From contig DAOVER010000013.1 of NCBI GenBank assembly GCA_030668875.1, forward strand, positions 1 to 64,000: a DNA stretch of 64,000 nucleotides, given 5' to 3'. Positions 27,816 through 35,264 of this stretch are shown piece after piece. Positions within the stretch are counted from its first letter, which is position 1. The number at the start of each line of letters is the position of its first letter. The notes under the pieces were generated by a model. That model was not told the DNA's origin and did no database searches. It was given only the letters and a program-made list of their open reading frames with translations. The stretch is from Candidatus Heimdallarchaeota archaeon. GTDB taxonomy: Archaea; Asgardarchaeota; Heimdallarchaeia; Heimdallarchaeales; Heimdallarchaeaceae. The translations under genes and the position numbers were made by a program.

Positions 27816-28142
27816 ATGATGACTCGTTCTGAAGATAGAATGTGTAAACTTACTTGTAAATCTTTTTCATGCAGTAAAAGAATGCTCAGAATTAAGCAAA
27901 AGAATGGAAACAAGAGTTTTATTTGTGGTTTAGATGATTCTGAATGTTTAGGTTATATGTGTATGTACGCAACGTGTAGAGAAGGCAAATTGAGTGATTC
28001 TGGTAAATGTCGTCGTCCTGTTAAACATGTTCAAAGACCTCAGTCTAAGAAACCAAAAGGACAATTTCCCAGTTATGTTTATCCTACACGTACTGATGTT
28101 GATGAAAAATTCAGAAAGAAACTAGATAGAAAGTCAAGGTGA
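27816..28142 (+). CDS. Cysteine-rich hypothetical protein
   Basis: 108 aa, not recognised. The N-terminal half holds eight or nine Cys spread as MCKLTCKSFSC, FICGL, ECLGYMCMYATC and KC, which could bind zinc or an iron-sulfur cluster. The C-terminal half is basic, Pro/Lys-rich and without Cys. ATGs at 27816, 27819 and 27840 are all possible starts. The gene follows carS by 84 bases with its own AT-rich upstream region. Codon use looks like that of its neighbours. Function unknown. Confidence 0.6.
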   Translation: MMTRSEDRMCKLTCKSFSCSKRMLRIKQKNGNKSFICGLDDSECLGYMCMYATCREGKLSDSGKCRRPVKHVQRPQSKKPKGQFPSYVYPTRTDVDEKFRKKLDRKSR

Positions 28143-28212
28143 CGTGCACTGCACGAAATCTTAAATATCTGTTTATACACAGAATCGTATAGAATAAATG
28201 AGATGATATATT

Positions 28213-28989
28213 ATGTTTAATGATAGTCCGCCTACTGAGAAAAGGCTATTTACTTTTGGTGTCCCAACACTTGATGAGATTCTAGGAGGAGGAGTCGTAG
28301 CTGGTTCTAATGTTTTAATTGAAGATGAAATTGGTGCAGAAGCTGATCCTTTTGTTTTGCAATTTTTAGCTGAAGGTTTGAAATCTGGGGAATATGGATA
28401 TATTTTCTCTACTGAGCATCCTTATGAATTCTATAATGAGATGATGAATGGACTTGGTGTGAATCCTGAAATGCTAGAAGCTACAGGACGTTTGAAATTC
28501 ATCGATGCTTTTAGTAATCCATTTGGTTATACAGATTTAAAGACAAACCATCAATATTCTGTCCAAGACCTTGCAAAACCAAGAGAAATAAATGAGACAA
28601 TAAGAAGGTCATTTTTACATGTGCAGAACCAACAAATCCTAAAAAGAGGAATTGTCATATCTTTGTCGTCAATCATTTATGCAGCAGATGAGAGCAAGAA
28701 AATAATATTCTCTTTCTTACAGAACAGATTAGCTGCAAATAAAAAAGATGGCTCAGTGACAGTCCTTACACTACATCAAGATGCACATGATCCAATATTA
28801 GTTAGAGCAATAGAACATAATTGTGATGTTACAATAAGAGTATCACAATCCAAAACCAAAGTAGATCGCCCAATTACCGAGGTTAGAGTAATTAATGTAA
28901 AAGGAAAACCAGAATTAACTGGAGAACCTGTCTTATTTGAGTTTATCAGTGGAAAGATTCTACCATATTATGAAGATGATGCATTTTAG
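28213..28989 (+). CDS. KaiC/RAD55-like protein lacking Walker motifs (pseudo-ATPase)
   Basis: 258 aa with the overall plan of archaeal KaiC-like RecA-fold proteins: RLFTFGVPTLDEILGGGVVAGSNVLI at the N-terminus, YIFSTEHPYEF, a helical middle, and a final FEF.SGKILP. The P-loop position reads EDEIGAEADPF (about 37-47), so the Gly and Lys-Ser/Thr of Walker A are missing, and the Walker B strand is GIVISLSSI with no Asp. It probably cannot hydrolyse ATP and may serve as a binding or regulatory partner. It overlaps the convergent kinase gene by 4 bases. Confidence 0.7.
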   Translation: MFNDSPPTEKRLFTFGVPTLDEILGGGVVAGSNVLIEDEIGAEADPFVLQFLAEGLKSGEYGYIFSTEHPYEFYNEMMNGLGVNPEMLEATGRLKFIDAFSNPFGYTDLKTNHQYSVQDLAKPREINETIRRSFLHVQNQQILKRGIVISLSSIIYAADESKKIIFSFLQNRLAANKKDGSVTVLTLHQDAHDPILVRAIEHNCDVTIRVSQSKTKVDRPITEVRVINVKGKPELTGEPVLFEFISGKILPYYEDDAF

Positions 28990-29549
28990 TTGAAATCAAA
29001 TTCATTTACAATTTTTTCTGCTGTTTCTTTTATAGATAGATTTGTGTTGACTATTTTTAAATAATTTTTCTGGTAATAGAATTCTTCATCAGTATTCATT
29101 TTATGTTTAGAACCCATTGCGATTAGTCGTTTTTCTGATAATTCAGTGTCGCGTTTAGAAGGTTTTTCTCTAAGACGAGTCTTAGTTCTGTTCCGTTTCA
29201 ATCGCTCTTCTAAAGATGACTCTAATTCCACATAATAAACTTCCCACTTATTTTTGTGAAAAAAACTACTGATGAACTCGACATAATCCTTCTCTTCTTC
29301 TTGATTGAAGTCCCAAACATATGTGAAAATTAACCCAGGTAAGTCACTAGTTGCTACTTCTTCAAATATTCTCCTTCGAAATTCAGAATTTAATTTGTGA
29401 AACTTTGCTGTACCATAATCAAAGATTTGAACTAGTAACTCAATGGTCATATGATTATGGAGAAGTTTGAAACCTGTTCTTTTAGAAATCTCCATACCTA
29501 CCGCCATTTTTCCAACTGCAGGAGGACCAAATATTAGTATAAACTTCAC
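28986..29549 (-). CDS. Shikimate kinase-like P-loop kinase (AAA_33 type)
   Basis: About 187 aa. The P-loop is FGPPAVGKM; Met in place of Ser/Thr is typical of this small nucleotide/phosphotransferase family, as is the following HNHMTIEL. The rest matches kinases with a lid: SLEERLKRNRTKTR contributes basic residues. The frame extends to TTG at 29570, but the GTG at 29549 (MKFILIFGPP) places the P-loop at the normal distance. The substrate is unknown. Confidence 0.7.
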   Translation of the reverse strand: MKFILIFGPPAVGKMAVGMEISKRTGFKLLHNHMTIELLVQIFDYGTAKFHKLNSEFRRRIFEEVATSDLPGLIFTYVWDFNQEEEKDYVEFISSFFHKNKWEVYYVELESSLEERLKRNRTKTRLREKPSKRDTELSEKRLIAMGSKHKMNTDEEFYYQKNYLKIVNTNLSIKETAEKIVNEFDFN

Positions 29550-29705
29550 AAAACAACATGCAATTTTCAAAATTTAAAGTTATCTGAAAATTGGTAGGTG
29601 TATGTGAAAGACGTTTAAAACGTTCTAGAAACAACTCTGATGATATTCATCTAGCAACAACTTTAGATAGGTTTAAGTAGAACGAGATAGAAAATAAATA
29701 AGTGA

Positions 29706-30266
29706 ATGCCCGTGCTTTTTGACTATCTATTCAAAACAATTATCGTTGGAAATCCTGGAGTAGGGAAAACTTCGATCACTTTAAGGTTCGCTACAGGTAT
29801 GTTCAGGGAAAGATATCTACCAACAATTGGAGTAGAATTCTCTGTTAAAGACATAGAAGTCGATGGGAGTAAAGTGAAGCTTCAAACATGGGATACTGGA
29901 TCACATGACCGTTTTTCATATGTACGACCTTTGTATTATAAAGGAAGTTATGGAGTGCTTGTTGTTTGTGATATTACCGATAGAACATCCTTTGAGCAAC
30001 TAGATAAATGGTTTAAAGAAGTATATGACACCTGTGAGGATATATTACCAGCTATTCTGATAGGAAATAAAACTGATGTTCCAGATGAAAGAGAAGTCGA
30101 GGAGCAAGAGGTTTTGGATTATGCAGAGAAGAAAAGGAAAGAATTCAAATTGAAGACTCTCCCTTATTATGAAGTTTCTGCAAAAAATGGTCAGAATATC
30201 AATGATATTTACTACGAACTTACAAGAATGATGATTGCAAGGTCTATTGAGACTGAATTATCTTAA
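29706..30266 (+). CDS. Ras/Rab-like small GTPase with altered switch II
   Basis: 186 aa, complete G domain. G1 is GNPGVGKT (15-22), the G2 Thr is in YLPTIGVEF (Thr40), G3 is WDTGSHDRF, G4 is GNKTDV and G5 is VSAKNG. In G3 the canonical DTAGQE reads DTGSHD (63-68), so the catalytic Gln equivalent is His67 and the Gly60 equivalent is Ser66; GTP hydrolysis is probably slow or differently assisted. No C-terminal Cys for prenylation. Such eukaryote-like GTPases are abundant in Asgard archaea. A TATA-like GTTTAAG about 30 bases upstream suggests an almost leaderless message. Confidence 0.9.
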   Translation: MPVLFDYLFKTIIVGNPGVGKTSITLRFATGMFRERYLPTIGVEFSVKDIEVDGSKVKLQTWDTGSHDRFSYVRPLYYKGSYGVLVVCDITDRTSFEQLDKWFKEVYDTCEDILPAILIGNKTDVPDEREVEEQEVLDYAEKKRKEFKLKTLPYYEVSAKNGQNINDIYYELTRMMIARSIETELS

Positions 30267-30280
30267 CCTCTTTTTAAATT
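30267..30280 (+). terminator. T-rich terminator after the GTPase gene
   Basis: A CCTCTTTTT run begins directly after the stop codon, as expected for archaeal oligo-T termination. Confidence 0.35.
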
Positions 30281-30374
30281 TTCATTACAATTCTTAGATA
30301 CATAGCATAAGATTTAATTTGTACATATATGTTTTGCATCATAGATATTTATTTATTTAAAGGAGTAATAGAAA

Positions 30375-30929
30375 TTGGCAGAAATTACTGATGTCCGACT
30401 GAATGGCAGGGGCGGACAAGGCGCTGTTACAGCTTCACGTCTTTTAGCCGAAGCAGCAATCTTAGAAAATCAACATGTTCACGCTTTTCCAAATTTTGGA
30501 CCAGAGAGAGCAGGAGCGCCTGTAACCTCGTATGCTCGTATATGTTCAGAATCTTTTACGGAAAAAACTGAAGTTTATGAACCTCATATTGTTGTGGTTA
30601 TTGATCCCACATTACTCGATGATGTTCCAGTGGCTGATGGTTTGAAAGAGGGAGGTACTATAGTGGTAAATTACGAAGGTCTGAAAGAATCATTGATGAA
30701 ATTCTTTGAAGGGTGTCATGCGAACATATACAAGGTTGCAGGTTCCAAAATAGCTATGGAAGAAATTGGTCGCAATGTTCCAAATCTCGTAATGTTAGGG
30801 GCATTACTTAAGGTTACCAATTTAGTCAAATTAGAAAGTTTACTCGAAGTTACAACTAAAAGATTTCCAGGTGTATTGGGAGAAAAGAATGTTGTTGCCA
30901 TTAAGCGAGCATATGAAGAGGTGGAATAG
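30375..30929 (+). CDS. porC: Pyruvate-type 2-oxoacid:ferredoxin oxidoreductase, gamma subunit
   Basis: 184 aa. First gene of the gamma-delta-alpha-beta operon that interconverts pyruvate (or a related 2-oxoacid) and acetyl-CoA with reduced ferredoxin. Signature: VRLNGRGGQGAVTASRLLAEAA and NFGPERAGAPVTSYARI. The start is a TTG at 30375, supported by AAGGAG about 10 bases upstream; no ATG is near. The stop is immediately followed by the porD start. The AT-rich region 30300-30350 upstream could hold the promoter. Confidence 0.92.
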   Translation: MAEITDVRLNGRGGQGAVTASRLLAEAAILENQHVHAFPNFGPERAGAPVTSYARICSESFTEKTEVYEPHIVVVIDPTLLDDVPVADGLKEGGTIVVNYEGLKESLMKFFEGCHANIYKVAGSKIAMEEIGRNVPNLVMLGALLKVTNLVKLESLLEVTTKRFPGVLGEKNVVAIKRAYEEVE

Positions 30930-31250
30930 ATGGTTGAGAAAGAAGCTCCTAAAGAATTCAAGAAATGGATAAGTGAAAAATGGGGAACCAAAAATCTACC
31001 CCTTGGTGGAACGGTCCCTTTCCATAGTGCGTATGAATATAAAACAGGTGATTGGTCAGCTTTTAAAGCTATAATTGACAAATCAAAATGTATCAGTTGT
31101 ATGAATTGCTTCTATTATTGCCCTGATGCAGCGATAGAAATGGATGACGAGATGAAAGCGATGGTTGACATTAATTATTGTAAAGGCTGTGGTATTTGTA
31201 CAAAGCACTGCCCCGCAGATGCAATAGAGTTGAAAAGATTAACAAGGTGA
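30930..31250 (+). CDS. porD: 2-oxoacid:ferredoxin oxidoreductase, delta (ferredoxin) subunit
   Basis: 106 aa. Two 4Fe-4S motifs of bacterial ferredoxin type: CISCMNCFYYCP and CKGCGICTKHCP, about residues 54-98. The N-terminal extension (SAYEYKTGDWSAFKAI) is typical of Por delta subunits and packs on the complex. It passes electrons from the catalytic subunits to ferredoxin. It begins right after the porC stop. Confidence 0.93.
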   Translation: MVEKEAPKEFKKWISEKWGTKNLPLGGTVPFHSAYEYKTGDWSAFKAIIDKSKCISCMNCFYYCPDAAIEMDDEMKAMVDINYCKGCGICTKHCPADAIELKRLTR

Positions 31251-31252
31251 TT

Positions 31253-32437
31253 ATGATGATACGAGAAGTTAGAGGTATGACAGGTGATGAGGCAGTAGCT
31301 CATGCAGTAAAATTAGTTAATCCTGATGTATTAGCAGCGTATCCGATTACACCGCAGACAATAATCGTTGAAAGGTACAGTGATTTTGTCAATAATGGTG
31401 AAGTTGATACCAGCTTTATTCCTGTAGAGTCTGAACATTCCGCAATGTCAGCTTGTGTAGGCGCATCGATAACAGGTGCAAGAGTATTTACAGCAACTGC
31501 TTCTGCAGGACTTGCATTGATGTATGAAATTTTATATGTTGCATCTGGAATGAGGTGTCCAATCGTGCTTGCAGTTGCAAACAGAGCATTTAGTGCACCA
31601 ATTAATATTCATGGAGAATGTACCGATCAATTAGTATGTAGAGATGCTTCATGGGTTTCACTTTTTGGAGAATCAGCACAAGAAGCATATGATGAAACAA
31701 TAATGTCTTTCAAAATAGGCGAACATCCAGATGTTCAATTACCAACAATGTTTGGAATTGAAGGTTTCATCGTTACACATGCTCTGGAAAGAGTAGAAAC
31801 AATGAGCAAATCAGATGTTGAAGATTTTCTCCCAGCTGAAAGAGATACAAAGTATAAATTTGGTCCTGATGAAGTTATGACTTTTGGATCTCTAGTCTTA
31901 CAAGATTACTACATGGAAATAAAGAGACAACAAGAAGAAGCAATGCAAAATGCCTATAGAGTTACAAAAGAGGTTATGGCAGAATTCACTGAATTAACTG
32001 GAAGAAAAATGGAAATTATTGAAAAATACCAACTTGAAGATGCAGAACATGTATTCATCTCTTATGGAGCTACAGCTGGAAATGCTAAAGCAGTAGTAAA
32101 CAAATTAAGAGAGAAGGGAGAAAAAGTAGGAGCACTAAAAATCAGATTACATAGACCATTCCCTATTGATGATATATATGATGCTTTGAAGGGTATAAAA
32201 TCTGCAACAATTCTGGATAGATCTGCTACTTATGGGTCTCCTGGAACTATAGTGCAAGGAGATGTAGCTACGGCATTGTATGGTAAAAAAGACATTCCAT
32301 CTTTGCATGGATTCATCAACGGTTTGGGTGGAAGAGTATTAACTTTACCACAGATTATCGAAGCATATGAAAAAGCAAAAGTTTTGCATGAAGAAGGGAA
32401 AACAATAACCCAAGAGTGGATAGGATTTAGGAGCTAA
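31253..32437 (+). CDS. porA: 2-oxoacid:ferredoxin oxidoreductase, alpha subunit
   Basis: 394 aa from the ATG at 31253, two bases after porD. The frame is open further upstream inside porD, but the family start is MMIREVRGMTGDEAVA. AAYPITPQT and VESEHSAMSACVGASITGARVFTATASAGL are the conserved pyrimidine-binding domain. NIHGECTDQLVCRDASW is the substrate-region motif seen in pyruvate-type enzymes. The C-terminal domain includes LDRSATYGSPG. It forms the core with porB. Confidence 0.93.
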   Translation: MMIREVRGMTGDEAVAHAVKLVNPDVLAAYPITPQTIIVERYSDFVNNGEVDTSFIPVESEHSAMSACVGASITGARVFTATASAGLALMYEILYVASGMRCPIVLAVANRAFSAPINIHGECTDQLVCRDASWVSLFGESAQEAYDETIMSFKIGEHPDVQLPTMFGIEGFIVTHALERVETMSKSDVEDFLPAERDTKYKFGPDEVMTFGSLVLQDYYMEIKRQQEEAMQNAYRVTKEVMAEFTELTGRKMEIIEKYQLEDAEHVFISYGATAGNAKAVVNKLREKGEKVGALKIRLHRPFPIDDIYDALKGIKSATILDRSATYGSPGTIVQGDVATALYGKKDIPSLHGFINGLGGRVLTLPQIIEAYEKAKVLHEEGKTITQEWIGFRS

Positions 32438-32438
32438 G

Positions 32439-33422
32439 GTGAAGAAAATGTTAGAATTACCAAGTATATCTGTAAAAGACTTACAAGAATGGTCAAAACT
32501 AGGTGAAGTACTGACAAGTGGCCATAGATTATGCTCAGGATGTGGAGCAGGAACAATGGCTAGACAAGTCACGATAGCTGCAAAAGCTCTAGGTGACCCA
32601 ATAATGATAGTAAACGCCACAGGTTGTTTAGAAGTAGCAACAACTATTTATCCTTACACAGCATGGAATGCTCCTTGGCTGCATAATGCTTTCGAAAATG
32701 CACCTGCTACAGCATCTGGCGCAATTGAAGCGATGAAAGTTATGAGAAGGAAGCAAAACAAACCTGACAGAAACGTGAATATGATAATCTTTGGAGGAGA
32801 TGGAGGTACATATGACATTGGTATACAAAGCTTATCTGGAGCTATAGAACGCGGTCATGATTTTCTATATGTTTGTTATAATAATGGAGCCTACATGAAT
32901 ACGGGAATTCAACGTTCTGGGGGCACACCTCAATGTGCTGCTACTACAACTAGTCCCGCTGGAAAGGTTATTCCTGGTAAGATTAAATGGGCTAAACCTT
33001 TGGCTGAAATTATGGCTGCTCATGAAATTCCTGCTTTTACTGCAAGTCCTGCATATGTCAGGGACTTAATGTCTAAAGTTCAAGCTGGCTTAAAACACGA
33101 TGGGCCAGCTTTCTTGTTAGTTGATTCACCTTGTAATTTAGGTCAGAGATATGCACCTGAAATCTCTATAGAAACAACTAAAATCGCAGTAAAATCTTGT
33201 TTCTTCCCACTATACGGCACCTACCTAGGAGACTGGATCTTGACTGGAGAATCTGCAAGAATAGCTAAGAATCCTGATAGAAAAGTCCCAGTTGAGGATT
33301 ATCTTAAACTTCAAGGAAGATTTAGACATTTGTTTAAACCTGAATGGAAGAAGAAATTGTTGGAGATTCAAGAAACAGTAGACGAAAGATGGGAAAGATT
33401 GGTTAAGTTAGCAAACTACTGA
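32439..33422 (+). CDS. porB: 2-oxoacid:ferredoxin oxidoreductase, beta (TPP-binding) subunit
   Basis: 327 aa from a GTG at 32439 just after porA; an ATG at 32448 is an alternative. HRLCSGCGAG and NATGCLEV hold cluster-ligating Cys. FGGDGGTYDIGIQSLSGAIERG followed by CYNNGAYMNTG is the thiamine-diphosphate/Mg motif (GDG..NN). QRSGGTPQCAATTTSPAGK resembles pyruvate synthases more than 2-oxoglutarate enzymes, so pyruvate is the likely substrate (inference). Last gene of the por operon; a T-rich run follows at 33440-33449. Confidence 0.93.
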   Translation: MKKMLELPSISVKDLQEWSKLGEVLTSGHRLCSGCGAGTMARQVTIAAKALGDPIMIVNATGCLEVATTIYPYTAWNAPWLHNAFENAPATASGAIEAMKVMRRKQNKPDRNVNMIIFGGDGGTYDIGIQSLSGAIERGHDFLYVCYNNGAYMNTGIQRSGGTPQCAATTTSPAGKVIPGKIKWAKPLAEIMAAHEIPAFTASPAYVRDLMSKVQAGLKHDGPAFLLVDSPCNLGQRYAPEISIETTKIAVKSCFFPLYGTYLGDWILTGESARIAKNPDRKVPVEDYLKLQGRFRHLFKPEWKKKLLEIQETVDERWERLVKLANY

Positions 33423-33439
33423 ACTTGAATATATCTCCC

Positions 33440-33449
33440 TTTCTTTTTT
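33440..33449 (+). terminator. T-rich terminator of the por operon
   Basis: TTTCTTTTTT tract about 18 bases after the porB stop. The rest of the region to 33597 shows no gene. Confidence 0.4.
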
Positions 33450-33597
33450 ATTAGCTTAAATATTGGCTCTTATATTATATATTTTGGATTGATCATGTTC
33501 TGGTCAAGAAATGTTGGGAAATAAGTAAAGAACATTTGATACACATATACAAGGTTTGCTTATTATTTCATTGTATTTTCTCCTTTTTGGAAAATAA

Positions 33598-35031
33598 ATG
33601 GGAAATAATTATAATCTAGATAAAGTTTTGACAATTATGAATTCTACAGCTGAAAAATCTTTGAATATTAAAAGAAAACAAAGACGAATATGGGATATAA
33701 TTCTCTATAGCTCAGCATCTCTTTCTATAGCTTTGCCATATCAGTTCTTTGGAGCAAGATATATCCATTTTTATACAGAAGAGCTAAGAGTTCCTACTTA
33801 TATGGTTACAATCGTGCTTGTAATCTATGGTATCTGGAACGCAGTTAATGATCCACTACTTGGATGGCTATCAGATAGAACAAATACAAGACTGGGTAAA
33901 CGATTCCCATATATTCTGTTTGGTTTTTTACCTTTTTCATTATCTTTTATAGCAGTATGGCTTCCCTCTGCAAGTTGGATAGGTAATGATTGGCTTCTTT
34001 TTGTGTACATGTTGGTAACATTCTTTCTATTTGATGGATTGTTTACTTTGGTAACTATTAATTGGGTTGCTCTGTTTCCTGAAAAGTATAAATCAGTGAA
34101 AGAAAGAAATAACGTATCTGCATTGCGACAACTCTTCTCGATTATAGGATTGGTAGGTGCTTTTATTTTACCACCTATGATCATAGGTGAGTATGGGGAT
34201 TTTGCAGGATATAGAACAGTAGCTTACATTTTAGGTGGGGTTACAGCTGTTAATCTAGGGTTATCACTTTTTGCTTGTAAAGATCCTAAAATAGACGAGG
34301 AGAAAGAAAAGAAGAAATACTCGCTGAAAGAAGCTTTCAAAACTGCACTTAAAAGCAAAAATTTCGTAGGTTTTATGATTGGCAATATGTGTCTTAATTT
34401 AGCTTTTATTACAATGATGGGAATAATTCCATTTTTCAATCAATATGTTTTGAAACAAGAAATGGCAAATGAAACGATCATTAACGCTGCAGCAATAGGA
34501 AGTGCGGTAATATTCGCATTTGTTTGGGCACAAGTATCCATAAGAAAGGGTGCGAAATTTGTTTTTCTATTAAGTGCACTATTCTTTGTTGTTGGTTTAA
34601 TTCCTTTATATTTTGTGACAGACATGACATTTGTCATTATAATTTTGATAATTATCGGTGTGGGTATAGGTGGAATGTTGATGATACCTGATATCCTCAT
34701 TTCAGATGTGATTGATGAAGATGCAGCAAAATTTGGAAAAAGAAGACCTGGATTATTCTTTGGATTTAATGGTTTTGTGATTAGAATTGCTATTGTAATA
34801 CAGGGAGGAACCTTTGGGTTAGTAACAACTTTAACTGGTTTTGATGCCGATTTAAATGTACAAAGTGACACAGCTGTAATAGGGTTGAAAATTCTTCTGG
34901 TAGTTGTACCAATTATCGCTTTGATTCTAGGTGGAGTCGGTATATATTTTCTCTATAATCTAAATAAGAAAAAGGTTGCAGAAATAAAAGAAGAACTAAA
35001 AATTAAAGGTGTGGATAATTCACCACCTTAA
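33598..35031 (+). CDS. Glycoside-pentoside-hexuronide (GPH/MelB-type) transporter
   Basis: 477 aa, about 12 membrane segments. NDPLLGWLSDRTNTRLGKRFPYILFG is the hallmark of GPH-family cation symporters (the Asp residues bind the coupling cation in MelB). The second half has DILISDVIDEDAAKFGKRRPGLFFG, also typical. The substrate could be a sugar or other organic solute. A second ATG at 33637 is possible and would remove a hydrophilic N-terminal extension. T-rich terminator follows directly. Confidence 0.85.
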   Translation: MGNNYNLDKVLTIMNSTAEKSLNIKRKQRRIWDIILYSSASLSIALPYQFFGARYIHFYTEELRVPTYMVTIVLVIYGIWNAVNDPLLGWLSDRTNTRLGKRFPYILFGFLPFSLSFIAVWLPSASWIGNDWLLFVYMLVTFFLFDGLFTLVTINWVALFPEKYKSVKERNNVSALRQLFSIIGLVGAFILPPMIIGEYGDFAGYRTVAYILGGVTAVNLGLSLFACKDPKIDEEKEKKKYSLKEAFKTALKSKNFVGFMIGNMCLNLAFITMMGIIPFFNQYVLKQEMANETIINAAAIGSAVIFAFVWAQVSIRKGAKFVFLLSALFFVVGLIPLYFVTDMTFVIIILIIIGVGIGGMLMIPDILISDVIDEDAAKFGKRRPGLFFGFNGFVIRIAIVIQGGTFGLVTTLTGFDADLNVQSDTAVIGLKILLVVVPIIALILGGVGIYFLYNLNKKKVAEIKEELKIKGVDNSPP

Positions 35032-35039
35032 TTTTTTTT
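35032..35039 (+). terminator. T-run terminator after the GPH transporter
   Basis: Run of T beginning at the base after the TAA stop. The rest of the gap to 35264 is non-coding; it contains a small CCAC-TTT-GTGG hairpin near 35165-35176 of unknown meaning. Confidence 0.4.
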
Positions 35040-35264
35040 CAAGAAAAAAAACCACTTAACTATAAAAGCACCAAGGAAAGAAAGTGACAAAATATGTAAT
35101 CTAAATGCAATTAGATTCGTCGGTTTTTAAAGCGATAAATCTTTTCTTCTCTTGGACATGGCTCACCACTTTGTGGCACAGCTTCATACACCGGATTTTG
35201 GGAGGGAGAACAAACCTTTTTTTATTGAACAGGTTAACTCCCGTAAAGGAACTGATTGTAACTC

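Noticed and set aside
29706..30266. Arf-type GTPase
   Set aside because: The N-terminus lacks an amphipathic helix and myristoylation Gly, and WDT in G3 with the Rab/Ras layout fits the Ras/Rab group better.
35100..35264. Non-coding RNA upstream of the methyltransferase
   Set aside because: Only one very small hairpin and a short less AT-rich stretch were seen; not enough to support a gene.
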